From assembly GCF_018500155.2 (NCBI RefSeq), contig NZ_JAHBAK020000032.1:1-37546 (forward strand): DNA of 37,546 nucleotides, in the 5' to 3' direction. The notes below the pieces were generated by a model that saw nothing but the letters and a program-made list of their open reading frames with translations, did no database searches and was not told the DNA's origin. The first letter of the stretch is position 1, and the number at the start of each line of letters is the position of its first letter. The DNA comes from Polynucleobacter sp. Lineage in GTDB: Bacteria > Pseudomonadota > Gammaproteobacteria > Burkholderiales > Burkholderiaceae. Shown one piece after another: positions 37,522 to 37,546 of the stretch. Made by a program: the position numbers and the translations under genes.

Positions 37522-37546
37522 TTAATTGCGGAAAGGGAATTTGAAA
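37522..37546 (-). CDS. rplE: Ribosomal protein L5, C-terminal fragment
   Basis: Only the last seven codons and the stop lie in the window. They read FKFPFRN and a TAA at 37524-37522, a usual L5 ending. Position immediately upstream of rpsN in the spc operon supports the call; the sequence alone would be too short. Confidence 0.8.

Overview
The window looks like chromosome of a free-living betaproteobacterium of the Burkholderiaceae, most probably Polynucleobacter. This is an inference from gene order (murA-hisG-hisD next to mla; mrcA beside a pil-type secretin, aroK and aroB; cyaY-lptM-lysA; secY-infA-rpmJ), from protein style, from a GC content that looks only moderate, and from very tight packing. 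No tRNA, rRNA, CRISPR array or prophage is visible. No gene-free stretch exceeds 300 bases; the longest, 16567-16749 (183 bases), holds a gltB promoter candidate and inverted repeats next to a transposase gene.

Layout. (1) 1-4506: start of hisB (minus, cut by the window edge), hisC (plus), hisD, hisG and murA (minus). hisC is turned around inside what is otherwise a minus-strand his operon. (2) 4569-10304, minus: a bolA/ibaG gene, a two-gene ABC-2 exporter (yadG/yadH type), and a complete Mla phospholipid-transport set read in the order mlaF-E-D-A-C-B. (3) 10315-16566, minus: gltB-gltD, the two glutamate synthase subunits. (4) 16653-17478: a REP-associated tyrosine transposase (RAYT) with nearby inverted repeats, placed between mrcA and gltB. 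(5) 17466-19802, minus: mrcA (PBP1A). (6) 19922-23318, plus: a two-gene remnant or minimal form of the pilMNOPQ locus (one bitopic protein and a very short secretin), then aroK and aroB. (7) 23327-27816: cyaY (minus), lptM-lysA (plus) with a strong terminator, cytochrome c4 (minus), engB-hemB (plus). (8) 27853-29888, minus: cutA-dsbD. (9) 29957 to the end, minus: the spc and alpha ribosomal operons from the last codons of rplE through rpsN, rpsH, rplF, rplR, rpsE, rpmD, rplO, secY, infA, rpmJ, rpsM, rpsK, rpsD, rpoA and rplQ, ending in a hairpin terminator.

Most of the window is core metabolism (histidine, glutamate, shikimate, lysine, heme), envelope maintenance (MurA, Mla, PBP1A, LptM, DsbD) and translation. 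Many neighbours are translationally coupled through ATGA or TAATG overlaps (yadG/yadH, mlaF/mlaE, mlaD/mlaA, pilP-like/secretin, lptM/lysA, cutA/dsbD). The parts most worth a second look are the reduced secretin module at 19922-21690, the in-place inversion of hisC, the RAYT with its repeats and a palindrome over the mrcA stop codon, and -10 boxes so close to the mrcA, cutA and engB start codons that leaderless mRNAs are likely.
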